A model generated the notes under the pieces. That model was given only the letters and a program-made list of their open reading frames with translations, did not search any database and was not told the DNA's origin. Both the position numbers and the translations under genes were made by a program. A stretch of DNA of 64,000 nucleotides from Bacteroidota bacterium (GTDB lineage Bacteria > Bacteroidota > Bacteroidia > Cytophagales > Cyclobacteriaceae). The DNA lies in NCBI GenBank assembly GCA_023428695.1, contig JAEYWY010000017.1, positions 124,001-188,000 on the forward strand, written 5' to 3'. Of the stretch, positions 37,425 to 46,368 are shown in pieces (position 1 is the stretch's first letter; each line of letters begins with the position of its first letter).

Positions 37425-39590
37425 ATGGAAACTACCACGAACAAGATTTCACGACGTTTCTTCATAAAAGCATCCGGACTCACCGGAGCAGCGCTTTCCC
37501 TTGGTATTTTTTCTCCCGTTAACGGGGCGAGTTCGAAGGTCGTGCATGCGGAAGCCGCAGAAAGCCTCGGAATCGAACTGAACGCATGGATTTCAATTGA
37601 CACATCCGGAAAAGTTACGATCATAAATCACCGCGCGGAAATGGGGCAGGGCTCTTTCCAATCGGTACCACAAATGATCGCCGAAGAACTGGAAGTCGAC
37701 CTGAATGCAGTGAACATCGTGTTCGCAGAAGGTAGCCAGACAAGATACGGCAGCCAGATTACGGGTGGCAGCTCGACGATCAGAGGTTCGTATCAACGGC
37801 TGCTCCGACTGGGAGCAACTGCACGCGAAATGCTTGTCAAGGCAGCTGCCGAAAAGTGGAAAGTGCCGGCTACCGAATGCGTCGCCAGCAACGGCACCGT
37901 TGCCCACAAACCATCCGGTAAAAAGTTGCATTACGGCGAACTTGTTGGAGCCGCGAGCAAACTGACTCCACCCGAGAACGTCGCGCTGAAAGACAAGAAA
38001 GATTACAAGATAATCCGGAAGCCGATGCCTCGGCAGGATGTGCCGTCTAAGGTCAACGGGACTGCTGTGTTCGGTCTCGACAAAAGGCTACCGGGGATGC
38101 TATACGCCGTTGTCGAAAGAAACCCCAGGTTCCTGGGTAAAGTCAAATCGTTTGACGACTCCGCGGCCAAAGCAGTACCCGGCGTGAAGCACGTACTGAA
38201 AGTTGAAATGTCGGTCTTCTCTCACAAACGCGAAGGGGTTGCTGTCGTTGCAGATAACCTTTGGTCAGCGATGCAGGGTCGGAAAGCATTAAAAGTTGAG
38301 TGGGATGATACCGGTTTCCCACATCATGACACGCCGACGCTCTACAAGACTATGCACGAAAGCCTCAGCAAAAAACCATTGCTGTTTAAAACGAAGGGCG
38401 ATGCTGTACGCGTCTATGGAAACAGTACGAAAAAGGTTGATGCGGTTTATGAGACTCCTTACGAGTCGCACAGCTGCATGGAGCCGGTAAACTGCATCGC
38501 TCATTTCAAGGACAACAAGTGCGAGATATGGGGACCGATTCAGGGGCCGGACTGGGTGCAGAAAGATGTTGCTGCGATGCTCGGCCTTAAGCCTGAAGAC
38601 CTCACCGTAAACATGACGTTTCTTGGCGGTGGTTTCGGGAGGAAAGCTTTCCTCGACTACCCGCACGAGGCAGCTGTTATTTCTAGAGAAGTCAAAGCTC
38701 CGGTTCAGGTGGTTTGGACGCGTGAAGATGACATGACGCAAGGTCCTTTCCGTCCGGGCATGGTTTATCATCTGAAAGGCGGACTTAATGAAGGTGGAAG
38801 AATCGAATCGCTTTCTACTGTGATGGCGGGTCAGAACATGGGGCATCAGAACATGGGCGCCGACAAACTTTCATACAACGACAGCGTAACGGAAGGACTA
38901 CCTGAAACATACCTTGATAGTATTCCTCATTACAGCTTCGGTGACGTTCCACTCGATTCGCCGGTTCCGGTTATGTGGTGGCGATCTGTTTATTCATCAA
39001 CCAACGGATTTGCGTATGAAAGCTTTTTCGACGAAATGGCAATTGCTGCCGGAAAGGATCCTCTGGATTTTCGCAGGCAACATTTCTGGAATGGTCGTTA
39101 CCACAACCTCGCTGCAAAACTTGAAGAAGTGAGTGGATGGAAAAACAGGGGCAAGAATCAGGGTTACGGTATCGCCATCACGGAATGCTTTGCCAGTATT
39201 GTAGGTGAAGTGGTCAAGGTTTCGAAAGGCGCCAACGGTAAACTCAAAATCGATAAGGTCTGGGCAGTGATGGATTGCGGCTGGTATGTAAACCCGGACA
39301 TCATCAAAGCGCAAATTGAAGGAAGTATTATCATGGCACTTGGGGCTGCCATAACGCATGAGACTACCTTTAAAGAAGGCAAAGCAGTGGAACAGAATTT
39401 CCATACATATCGGATGCCACGGATAGCTGATACGCCGGAAATTGAAATCCACATCATGGATAACGACGAAAAGGCCGGCGGCGTCGGTGAACCTGCCTTG
39501 CCACCATTTGCTCCGGCATTGACAAACGCGATATTCGATCTGACCGGCAAACGTATACGCCGGCTTCCTTTCAAACTTGACGAAGTGTAA
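37425..39590 (+). CDS. iorB: Tat-exported molybdopterin-binding subunit of a molybdenum hydroxylase (isoquinoline 1-oxidoreductase beta type)
   Basis: A 721-residue catalytic subunit of the xanthine-oxidase superfamily, in the single-chain IorB arrangement. A twin-arginine signal is visible at the N-terminus: SRRFFIK with Arg10-Arg11, then a hydrophobic stretch ending near NGASS. Other signatures are AEMGQGSFQSVPQMIAEEL, GGGFGRKAFLDY, and the catalytic Glu in GGVGEPALPP near the C-terminus. The complex oxidises a heterocycle or aldehyde with water as oxygen source and passes electrons through the 2Fe-2S subunit, probably to the cytochrome c encoded next. The 19-base gap after iorA suggests one operon. 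Confidence 0.93.
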   Translation: METTTNKISRRFFIKASGLTGAALSLGIFSPVNGASSKVVHAEAAESLGIELNAWISIDTSGKVTIINHRAEMGQGSFQSVPQMIAEELEVDLNAVNIVFAEGSQTRYGSQITGGSSTIRGSYQRLLRLGATAREMLVKAAAEKWKVPATECVASNGTVAHKPSGKKLHYGELVGAASKLTPPENVALKDKKDYKIIRKPMPRQDVPSKVNGTAVFGLDKRLPGMLYAVVERNPRFLGKVKSFDDSAAKAVPGVKHVLKVEMSVFSHKREGVAVVADNLWSAMQGRKALKVEWDDTGFPHHDTPTLYKTMHESLSKKPLLFKTKGDAVRVYGNSTKKVDAVYETPYESHSCMEPVNCIAHFKDNKCEIWGPIQGPDWVQKDVAAMLGLKPEDLTVNMTFLGGGFGRKAFLDYPHEAAVISREVKAPVQVVWTREDDMTQGPFRPGMVYHLKGGLNEGGRIESLSTVMAGQNMGHQNMGADKLSYNDSVTEGLPETYLDSIPHYSFGDVPLDSPVPVMWWRSVYSSTNGFAYESFFDEMAIAAGKDPLDFRRQHFWNGRYHNLAAKLEEVSGWKNRGKNQGYGIAITECFASIVGEVVKVSKGANGKLKIDKVWAVMDCGWYVNPDIIKAQIEGSIIMALGAAITHETTFKEGKAVEQNFHTYRMPRIADTPEIEIHIMDNDEKAGGVGEPALPPFAPALTNAIFDLTGKRIRRLPFKLDEV

Positions 39591-39602
39591 CTAAGTAAAA
39601 TA

Positions 39603-40013
39603 ATGAGCAGAAGAAGAATCTGTTTCACGGCAGGCATCGTAGCTGTACTCACGCTGACGATCATGTCATTCAATCAGAAATTCGACCTCAAGGCAAGTAT
39701 TGCACGCGGTGCCGACGTGTATGCAGCCCAGTGTCTGTCTTGCCACATGGATACTGGTGAAGGTATCGAAGGTGTTTACCCTCCGCTGGCAAAGGCTGAT
39801 TACCTGATGGCTGACAAGAACCGATCAATCCGGGAAGTTCTATACGGCGTTAGTGGCGAGATTACAGTGAATGGCAAGACGTACAATAGCGATATGCCCG
39901 GCTACGATCTTTCAGATGAAGAAGTGAGCGATGTACTGAATTACATCAGAAACACATGGGGTAACAAAGGTGGCGCGGTTACTCCCGCTGAAGTAAAGGC
40001 CCAGCGAAAGTAA
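39603..40013 (+). CDS. c-type cytochrome, likely electron acceptor of the molybdenum hydroxylase
   Basis: A 136-residue protein with an N-terminal membrane anchor or signal (about residues 6-24, after MSRRR) and one haem site, CLSCH (Cys44, Cys47, His48), with Met in YNSDMPGY as likely second ligand. It lies 12 bases after iorB, in the usual place for the electron acceptor of periplasmic IorAB-type enzymes. The haem domain closely resembles that of the cytochrome at 35784-36278, so one is probably a copy of the other. Confidence 0.92.
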   Translation: MSRRRICFTAGIVAVLTLTIMSFNQKFDLKASIARGADVYAAQCLSCHMDTGEGIEGVYPPLAKADYLMADKNRSIREVLYGVSGEITVNGKTYNSDMPGYDLSDEEVSDVLNYIRNTWGNKGGAVTPAEVKAQRK

Positions 40014-40025
40014 AATAAATGACTT

Positions 40026-41201
40026 ATGAAGGAATTTAAAGCTATAATTGACGCGTATCGCGAGATTGACTTCGGTAAACAAATGGCCGCGCTCGCGACA
40101 GTGGTCAAAGTAAGCGGATCCTCATACCGAAGTCCCGGCGCGCGCATGCTGATTACTGACAACGGAAAGTGGGTAGGATCGATAAGCGGTGGCTGCCTTG
40201 AAGGCGACGCTCTTCGCAAGGCTCGCCAGGTCATGCATTCACGCGAGCCCATTACCGTTACGTACGATACGAGAGAAGAAAGCAATCAGAATCTCGGAAT
40301 AGGATTGGGTTGTAATGGCATCATTGATGTAATGATTGAACCCGTAGTTCCCGATGGACACAACCCGGTTCGGTTGTTTGAAGAACTCGTGGCGAAGAAC
40401 GAACCACGTCTTATCGCGACGGTTTTCCGGGGTTCAATGCTCGCAGAAAAAGTTATCATGGCTCCCGACGGAAAGTTAACGTCCCGGCTACCCGATGACG
40501 AATTGACCAATCGCATAAAAGCCGATCTGCTTCGCATTTTTGAACGCCGGAAAACGGAAACACTGACGTACACAACGGCTGCAGACGACGCAGAAGTTTT
40601 CCTCGAACTCGTCGCTCCTAACATCAAACTGATGATTTTCGGTGCCGGCTTCGATGCGCGGCCAGTGAGTCAGCTGGCAAAAATGCTGGGATGGGATGTC
40701 GAAGTTACGGATGAATGTGTAGCTCACATTGCTCCGGTGTTCTTTCCCGACGCCGACAAGCTTTCCCTTTGCGATCGTACTTTTATCGAGCGTGATTTTC
40801 AGATTACACCATACACCGCATGTGTTCTGATGTCGCATAATTATGAATACGACCGCGATGTATTGAAGAAGTTACTTTATTCACACACACCATATATTGG
40901 CATTCTCGGCCCGCGAAAGCGGTTCGATAAAATGCTTTCTGAATTTAGAGGTGAGGGCATCGAAATAAGTTCTGAACGGATGGATACCATTCATTCACCT
41001 ATCGGCCTCGATATTGGCGCTGAAACACCAGACGAAATTGCACTCGCAATTATCAGCGAAATAAAATGCCGGTTTTCCTCACGTTCGGGAGGATTTCTCA
41101 AATATCGCGGTGGCCCGATTCACCTGCGTGATCCGCGAGACGGGCAGATTTTCCGGCAGATATTCCTGCAGGATCCCGATAACAGGCAGGCTGCGGGGTA
41201 A
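40026..41201 (+). CDS. XdhC/CoxI-family molybdenum-cofactor maturation protein
   Basis: A 391-residue protein that in relatives binds and sulphurates molybdenum cofactor before insertion into the hydroxylase. The N-terminal XdhC domain has KVSGSSYRSPGARMLI, VGSISGGCLEG and NLGIGLGCNGIIDV. The C-terminal domain has a Rossmann-like start (LMIFGAGFDARPVSQLAKML) and SPIGLDIGAETPDEIALAI. It follows the cytochrome gene by 12 bases, which supports a role in maturing the IorAB complex. Confidence 0.92.
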   Translation: MKEFKAIIDAYREIDFGKQMAALATVVKVSGSSYRSPGARMLITDNGKWVGSISGGCLEGDALRKARQVMHSREPITVTYDTREESNQNLGIGLGCNGIIDVMIEPVVPDGHNPVRLFEELVAKNEPRLIATVFRGSMLAEKVIMAPDGKLTSRLPDDELTNRIKADLLRIFERRKTETLTYTTAADDAEVFLELVAPNIKLMIFGAGFDARPVSQLAKMLGWDVEVTDECVAHIAPVFFPDADKLSLCDRTFIERDFQITPYTACVLMSHNYEYDRDVLKKLLYSHTPYIGILGPRKRFDKMLSEFRGEGIEISSERMDTIHSPIGLDIGAETPDEIALAIISEIKCRFSSRSGGFLKYRGGPIHLRDPRDGQIFRQIFLQDPDNRQAAG

Positions 41202-41271
41202 TTTGTGACGGAAATCATATTAGAAAAAGAGGTTAGTTTGTATTTTAAGGGCTAAACCAAACCGGAGCCTT

Positions 41272-41763
41272 ATGAAAATTTTGACCCTTTGGGCTGTCAT
41301 GCTCTTTGCCGTCTCCGCGCAGGCACAGTCAGTCACAGAAGAAATCAATTCCCAGGTCTGGAGTAAATTCATTGAAGGGTACAACTCGTTTGACACCGAA
41401 AAGATTATGTCGGTGTATTCCAAAGACGTGGTTCGCGTACCGATTGACGAGATGAAGATCTTTAACTTCAGTGAGTATCGCATGCATATCCACCGGGAAA
41501 ATCAGTTCAACAAAAACTACCGGATCAAGGCCAACATTGAATTGCGATTTACAAAACGTATTCACGAAAAAGACGAAGCATTTGAACAAGGCGTTTTCAA
41601 GATCACACTTCGCGACAATACCGGAAATCCGGCCACGCTCTACAGCAAGTTCCAGGTGTACTTGAAAAAAGAGGGCTCCGCATGGAAGATCGTCTACGAC
41701 TCTGACAACACGGAGGGCGGTACGGTTTCAGAAAAGGATTTCGCAGGAGCCGAACCGTTGTAA
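41272..41763 (+). CDS. Secreted NTF2-like (SnoaL/DUF4440-type) protein
   Basis: A 163-residue protein with a signal peptide (MKILTLWAVMLFAVSAQAQ). The rest has the pattern of an NTF2-like fold: an N-terminal helix ending in YNSFDTEKIMSVYSKDVVRV and a late strand pair SKFQVYLKKEGSAWKIVYDS. Members may be enzymes or ligand-binding domains, so no reaction is proposed. It sits between xdhC and the MocA-like gene, three bases before the latter, and is likely part of the same operon or of a sub-operon starting in the 70-base gap upstream. Confidence 0.75.
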   Translation: MKILTLWAVMLFAVSAQAQSVTEEINSQVWSKFIEGYNSFDTEKIMSVYSKDVVRVPIDEMKIFNFSEYRMHIHRENQFNKNYRIKANIELRFTKRIHEKDEAFEQGVFKITLRDNTGNPATLYSKFQVYLKKEGSAWKIVYDSDNTEGGTVSEKDFAGAEPL

Positions 41764-41766
41764 CAC

Positions 41767-42387
41767 ATGAAAAACATCGGCATCATCATACTCGCAGCCG
41801 GAGGATCCCGGCGAATGGGTCGCCCTAAGCAGCTGCTGCCTATCAATGGCCAGCCTTTGCTCCTTCGTGTAGTCGAGGAAGCGCTCTCTTCTCCCGTGAC
41901 GCATGTTATGGTGGTACTTGGCTCAAATCACGAAAGCCACGGCGAACTCTTAGAGACTTACCCCGTTCATCTTGTAAACAATCCTGACTGGCAAAAAGGA
42001 ATAGGAACTTCAATCAGACGAGGTGTTGAAGAAATGATTTCAAAGGTCAAAGGTCTCGATGCGATATTGATCATGGTCGGTGATCAGCCAGCGATACGAT
42101 TTGAATATCTCAGTCACATGATCAACACGTATCAAGGCTCCTCGTCACTGGCAATCGCATCGGGTTATGCTGATACGTACGGGGTACCTGCCCTCTTTGA
42201 TAAATCTTTGTTTGATGAATTAAAGAACCTTGGCGACGAACAGGGCGCAAAAGCAATCCTGTCATCACGTCGCTACGAAATCCTCGTGCTCGATTGCCCT
42301 GAAGGAGAATTGGATCTTGACACCCCTGAAGACGTAGTGCGTTTCCAGGAGGAGTACATTCACAAGACTGCCAGATCCACGTCATAA
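41767..42387 (+). CDS. mocA: MocA/MobA-like nucleotidyltransferase (molybdenum-cofactor cytidylyltransferase)
   Basis: A 206-residue nucleotidyltransferase expected to attach CMP to molybdopterin, giving the MCD cofactor used by xanthine-oxidase-family enzymes. The nucleotide-binding motif is LAAGGSRRMGRPKQLLP at residues about 9-25, followed by GIGTSIRRGVEEM, IMVGDQPAIRFEYL and LDLDTPEDVVRF. The operon context with IorAB and XdhC supports MCD synthesis instead of the GMP addition done by MobA. It converges on rpsJ, with a two-way terminator between them. Confidence 0.88.
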   Translation: MKNIGIIILAAGGSRRMGRPKQLLPINGQPLLLRVVEEALSSPVTHVMVVLGSNHESHGELLETYPVHLVNNPDWQKGIGTSIRRGVEEMISKVKGLDAILIMVGDQPAIRFEYLSHMINTYQGSSSLAIASGYADTYGVPALFDKSLFDELKNLGDEQGAKAILSSRRYEILVLDCPEGELDLDTPEDVVRFQEEYIHKTARSTS

Positions 42388-42415
42388 AAAAAGGCTGTCG
42401 TATGACAGCCTTTTT
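42386..42415. terminator. Two-way intrinsic terminator between mocA-like gene and rpsJ
   Basis: Arms AAAAAGGCTGTC and GACAGCCTTTTT around a four-base loop (42386-42415), with A-run before and T-run after, so it can end transcription from both sides. It lies directly at the mocA stop and 26 bases after the rpsJ stop. It is the only convergent junction in the window with room for such a site. Confidence 0.9.
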
Positions 42416-42440
42416 CCTGAAAGTATCTCATGTGATCAAA

Positions 42441-42746
42441 CTACACCTTGATCTCGACGTCAACACCGCTGGGAAGCTCAAGCTTCATAAGCGCGTCAAC
42501 AGTCTTGGCGCTGTTTGAGTAGATATCCACCAAACGCTTGTAGGTGCAAAGCTGAAACTGCTCACGTGATTTCTTGTTAACGTGAGGAGAACGGAGTACA
42601 GTAAATTTCTCCTTCTCTGTCGGAAGCGGAATAGGACCGCTCACTACAGCGCCTGTAGCTTTCACCGCTCTTACGATTTTCTCAGAAGATTTGTCAACGA
42701 GGTTGTGATCGTAAGACTTAAGTTTGATTCTGATCTTTTGGTTCAT
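42441..42746 (-). CDS. rpsJ: 30S ribosomal protein S10
   Basis: A small-subunit head protein; also NusE of the antitermination complex. The 101 residues begin [20 protein letters not shown] and include [20 protein letters not shown] and [18 protein letters not shown]. It follows fusA, as usual, but is followed by a terminator and about 12.9 kb of other genes before rplC, which is normally its immediate downstream neighbour. Confidence 0.98.
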   Translation of the reverse strand: MNQKIRIKLKSYDHNLVDKSSEKIVRAVKATGAVVSGPIPLPTEKEKFTVLRSPHVNKKSREQFQLCTYKRLVDIYSNSAKTVDALMKLELPSGVDVEIKV

Positions 42747-42788
42747 AATGTTTTGTTAAGGATATCGCCTAAATCCTGTTTTGTTTTC

Positions 42789-44903
42789 TTATTTCGCCAA
42801 GGCAGCGCCTTTAACTTCTTCAATTACTTTATCCGCAAGGTTCCTCGGAACCGGGGCGTAGTGCGAGAACGTCAGTGACGCAGATGCACGACCTGAAGTC
42901 AGGGTACGGAGGTCAGTGATGTAACCGAAAAGTTCTTTCAGCGGCACATCAGCCTTGATAACCTGCGCACCTGCGCGGCTATCCATTCCTTTCATGATTC
43001 CACGTCTTCTGTTAAGATCACCTGTTACGGAACCGGTGTATTCATCCGGGCTCACCACTTCAACTGCCATGATCGGCTCGAGAAGTTGAGGAGCACACTT
43101 CGCAGCAGCTTCCTTAAATCCGAGGCGCGCAGCAAGTTCGAACGAGAGTGAATCGGAATCCACATCGTGGTAAGAACCATGGAACAGGCGAACTCTCATG
43201 TTATCAATCGGGTAACCTGCCAGCGGCCCGTTAACCATCGCACTCTCGAAGCCTTTCTGAACGGCGGGAATAAATTCGCGGGGAATAACACCACCAACGA
43301 TGTCATTCACGAACTCAAGACCCGGCTTGTCACCTTCACTAAGTTCACGAGGTCCGATTTCAAACACGATGTCGGCAAATTTACCACGACCACCAGTTTG
43401 CTTCTTGTAAACCTCTTTATGCTCAACAGACTTCGTAAGCGCTTCCTTGTAGGCAACCTGAGGTGCACCCTGGTTGATTTCGACCTTGAACTCACGCTTC
43501 AGACGATCGATAATGATTTCGAGGTGGAGTTCACCCATACCACGCAGAATCGTCTGGCCTGTTTCCTGATCTGTGTTAACTCTCAGCGTAGGATCTTCCT
43601 CAACGAGTTTAGCGATCGCCATACCGAGTTTATCCACGTCAGCTTGTTTCTTCGGTTCAATTGCGTAACCGATAACAGGCTCAGGGAAGATCATTGATTC
43701 GAGAACAACTTTGCGCTTCTCGTCGCACAGGGTATCACCTGTCTTGATATCTTTGAATCCCACTACCGCACCGATGTCACCAGCATGCAGTCTTTCGATC
43801 TGGTTCTGCTTGTTTGCGTGCATCTGGAATACGCGTGAGATACGCTCTTTCTGTTCAGAACGCGTGTTGTAAATGTAAGAGCCTGACTCAAGCACGCCGG
43901 AATAAGCGCGAATGAAACAAAGACGTCCTACGAACGGATCGGTAGCAATCTTAAATGCAAGGGCTGCGAAAGGTTCGGTTTCAAGTGGCTTGATAACCAC
44001 TTCTTCGTTCGTATCAGGGTTCGTACCAACGATGTTGTCCTTGTCAAGCGGTGAAGGAAGCAATTCCATCACATAGTCAAGCATCGTCTGAACACCCTTG
44101 TTTTTAAACGAAGAGCCGCAAACCATAGGAACCACCTTCATCGCGATAGTCGCCTTGCGAAGAGCAGTGAGAATTTCCTGTTCGGTAATAGAATTCGGAT
44201 CCTCGAAATACTTCTCCATGAGTGACTCATCGAATTCCGCCACTGCTTCGAGCAGTTTCTCGCGATAGATCTTTACTTCTTCCTCCATATCGGCCGGGAT
44301 CGGCACGACTTCGAAAGTCATTCCTTTATCGGCCTCATTCCATATGATTCCGCGATTGTTGACGAGATCAACAACACCACGGAAATTTTCTTCAGAACCA
44401 ATAGGCAACTGGAGGGCTACCGCATTGCTACCGAGTTTCTCTTTGACCTGCTTGCAAACACCGAGAAAATCAGAACCTGCACGGTCCATCTTGTTGACGA
44501 AACCGATACGGGCTACTTTGTAATTGTCCGCAAGGCGCCAGTTAGTCTCCGATTGAGGTTCTACGCCGTCAACCGCGCTGAACAGGAACACAAGCCCATC
44601 GAGTACACGGAGTGAACGGTTAACCTCAACAGTGAAGTCAACGTGACCCGGGGTATCGATAATGTTAACGTTGTATTTGTTGTCACGGTAATTCCAGAAC
44701 ACGGTCGTAGCCGCTGAGGTAATAGTAATACCACGTTCCTGCTCCTGCTCCATCCAGTCCATCGTGGCTGCACCTTCGTGCACTTCTCCCAGCTTGTGGT
44801 TTACCCCTGCGTAATACAGGATACGTTCGGTTGTCGTGGTCTTACCTGCATCGATGTGAGCCGCGATACCGATGTTCCTGGTATATTTAAGATCTCTTGC
44901 CAT
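42789..44903 (-). CDS. fusA: Elongation factor G
   Basis: The GTPase that drives translocation after peptide-bond formation. The 704-residue protein has GTP motifs [34 protein letters not shown] and NKMDRAG in domain I, and domains II-V with [18 protein letters not shown] and the C-terminal [19 protein letters not shown]. It lies between rpsG and rpsJ, the standard str-operon order. Confidence 0.99.
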   Translation of the reverse strand: MARDLKYTRNIGIAAHIDAGKTTTTERILYYAGVNHKLGEVHEGAATMDWMEQEQERGITITSAATTVFWNYRDNKYNVNIIDTPGHVDFTVEVNRSLRVLDGLVFLFSAVDGVEPQSETNWRLADNYKVARIGFVNKMDRAGSDFLGVCKQVKEKLGSNAVALQLPIGSEENFRGVVDLVNNRGIIWNEADKGMTFEVVPIPADMEEEVKIYREKLLEAVAEFDESLMEKYFEDPNSITEQEILTALRKATIAMKVVPMVCGSSFKNKGVQTMLDYVMELLPSPLDKDNIVGTNPDTNEEVVIKPLETEPFAALAFKIATDPFVGRLCFIRAYSGVLESGSYIYNTRSEQKERISRVFQMHANKQNQIERLHAGDIGAVVGFKDIKTGDTLCDEKRKVVLESMIFPEPVIGYAIEPKKQADVDKLGMAIAKLVEEDPTLRVNTDQETGQTILRGMGELHLEIIIDRLKREFKVEINQGAPQVAYKEALTKSVEHKEVYKKQTGGRGKFADIVFEIGPRELSEGDKPGLEFVNDIVGGVIPREFIPAVQKGFESAMVNGPLAGYPIDNMRVRLFHGSYHDVDSDSLSFELAARLGFKEAAAKCAPQLLEPIMAVEVVSPDEYTGSVTGDLNRRRGIMKGMDSRAGAQVIKADVPLKELFGYITDLRTLTSGRASASLTFSHYAPVPRNLADKVIEEVKGAALAK

Positions 44904-44921
44904 TCTTCTTTGCTGGTCTTA

Positions 44922-45389
44922 TTAGAATCGGAAATGTGAGAAGGCTTTGTTTGCCTCAGCCATACGGTGAGTGTCGTCTTTCTTCTTGATAGCCGCACCT
45001 TCACCTTTGGAAGCAGCTATGATTTCTGCAGCCAACTTGTCCATCATTGTCTTTTCGCCTCTCAGACGTGAGTAGTCGATCAACCACTTGATGCTCAAAT
45101 TAACTTTCCGTTCAGGACGGATTTCGATCGGTACCTGGAAAGTAGCACCACCAACCCGGCGGCTTTTTACCTCAACGGAAGGGGTAAGGTTGCTCATTGC
45201 GCGCTTCCATACTTCAAGACCGTTCTCATTGGTCTTTTTCTCAACCGTTGCAATTGCATCGTAGAAGATCCCGTAAGCGACGCTTTTCTTACCTTCCTCC
45301 ATCAGATAGTTCACGAACTTGGTTACAAGTGTATCGTTGAACTTGGGGTCAGGTAAAAGATATCTTTTCTTAGGTTTTGACTTTCTCAT
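44922..45389 (-). CDS. rpsG: 30S ribosomal protein S7
   Basis: Nucleates the small-subunit head. The 155 residues begin [19 protein letters not shown] and contain [40 protein letters not shown] and the C-terminal [20 protein letters not shown]. It lies between rpsL and fusA. Confidence 0.98.
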   Translation of the reverse strand: MRKSKPKKRYLLPDPKFNDTLVTKFVNYLMEEGKKSVAYGIFYDAIATVEKKTNENGLEVWKRAMSNLTPSVEVKSRRVGGATFQVPIEIRPERKVNLSIKWLIDYSRLRGEKTMMDKLAAEIIAASKGEGAAIKKKDDTHRMAEANKAFSHFRF

Positions 45390-45403
45390 GACTCAGATTC
45401 CTG

Positions 45404-45811
45404 TTATTTCTTGCCTTTTGCCGGAGCTGCCGCAGCACCTGCCTTAGGACGTTTTGCACCGTATTTTGAGCGGCTTTGAAGACGACCATTCACACCTGCA
45501 GTATCCAGTGCCCCCCGGATAATGTGGTAACGAACACCGGGAAGGTCCTTAACCCTGCCTCCACGGATCAACACAATAGAGTGTTCCTGAAGGTTGTGGC
45601 CTTCTCCGGGGATGTACGCGTTAACTTCCTTTCCGCTAACGAGACGCACACGCGCCACTTTCCGCATTGCAGAATTCGGCTTTTTAGGCGTCGTGGTGTA
45701 AACACGGGTACAAACCCCTCTTTTCTGTGGGCATGAATCAAGGGCGGGTGATTTAGACTTAAAAGTCAGCTTCTTGCGACCCTTTCTTACAAGTTGTTGA
45801 ATGGTAGGCAT
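45404..45811 (-). CDS. rpsL: 30S ribosomal protein S12
   Basis: A decoding-centre protein. The 135 residues contain [38 protein letters not shown] and [20 protein letters not shown]. The Lys positions known to mutate in streptomycin resistance are wild type. The last dozen residues are an Ala/Pro/Lys-rich extension. It is the first gene of the str transcript and has a strong promoter upstream. Confidence 0.98.
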   Translation of the reverse strand: MPTIQQLVRKGRKKLTFKSKSPALDSCPQKRGVCTRVYTTTPKKPNSAMRKVARVRLVSGKEVNAYIPGEGHNLQEHSIVLIRGGRVKDLPGVRYHIIRGALDTAGVNGRLQSRSKYGAKRPKAGAAAAPAKGKK

Positions 45812-45850
45812 TTATATTGTTTGTTATAAACCTTTCAAAATTTAGGACTG

Positions 45851-45881
45851 CAAAGGTATTTAAAGTAACAGAGCTTGCAAA
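45851..45881 (-). promoter_or_regulatory. Predicted promoter of the rpsL-rpsG-fusA-rpsJ transcript
   Basis: Minus-strand TTTG (45881-45878), exactly 19 bases, then TACCTTTG (45858-45851), a full consensus match, followed by CAGTCCTAAA. The leader would be about 30-35 bases before the rpsL start. Confidence 0.85.
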
Positions 45882-45971
45882 GTCCCTATAAAATATTTTT
45901 GAATTAACCGTTTGTTCTTAAAGGATTTGGCACCCTGAACGAACCAATCAGCACCGATTTTGGCGTCGTTT

Positions 45972-46295
45972 TCATGCCTCGCCCATCGTACCCCCGAAAT
46001 TCATGGGAAATTTGGGCATATCCTCAGTGCGTTTAATCGCCCCGAACGATGCCTCATACTTCTCAATATTGTCCTTCAGCGCAGCCAAAAACCGCTTTGC
46101 GTGCTCCGGCGTAATCACGATCCGCGACTTCACTTTCGCCTTCGGAACACCCGGCATAAGCCGGATAAAATCGATGACGAATTCGCTGTTGGAATGCGCA
46201 ATCATGGCAAGATTTGAATAGATACCCTCAGCGATCTCCTCTGTCAGCTCGATATTGATCTGATTCTGCTGCTGTTTATTTTTCTCGTCAGCCAT
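45972..46295 (-). CDS. DUF3467-family protein
   Basis: A 107-residue, probably cytosolic protein with NQINIELTEEIAEGIYSNLA, SEFVIDFIRLMPGVPKAKVK, and RIVITPEHAKRFLAALKDNI, which identify DUF3467. Family members are widespread beside rpoC in Bacteroidota and have no known function. A terminator follows rpoC just upstream, so this gene may need readthrough or its own weak promoter. The C-terminus (KFPMNFGGTMGEA) looks flexible. Confidence 0.88.
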   Translation of the reverse strand: MADEKNKQQQNQINIELTEEIAEGIYSNLAMIAHSNSEFVIDFIRLMPGVPKAKVKSRIVITPEHAKRFLAALKDNIEKYEASFGAIKRTEDMPKFPMNFGGTMGEA

Positions 46296-46316
46296 TTTTT
46301 TATATGGTTTTTAAAA

Positions 46317-46351
46317 CAAAAAAAGGGTTGACCCCCGAAGGAGTCAACCCT
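46317..46351 (-). terminator. Intrinsic terminator after rpoC
   Basis: Arms AGGGTTGAC (46324-46332) and GTCAACCCT (46343-46351) with a ten-base loop. On the minus strand the stem is followed by TTTTTTTG. It lies 17 bases after the rpoC stop and ends or reduces transcription before the DUF3467 gene. Confidence 0.88.
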
Positions 46352-46368
46352 GTATAACTTATTCAAAA

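Noticed and set aside
41202..41271. Internal promoter before the NTF2-like gene (TTAGTTTG)
   Set aside because: Mismatch in the essential TA of the -7 box and no -33 element at proper distance. The same TTAGTTTG appears before the phosphorylase homologue, also without a -33 box.
29520..42440. Integrated mobile island
   Set aside because: No integrase, transposase, tRNA-end target or flanking direct repeats were seen, and codon usage appears similar to neighbours; a chromosomal rearrangement is more likely.
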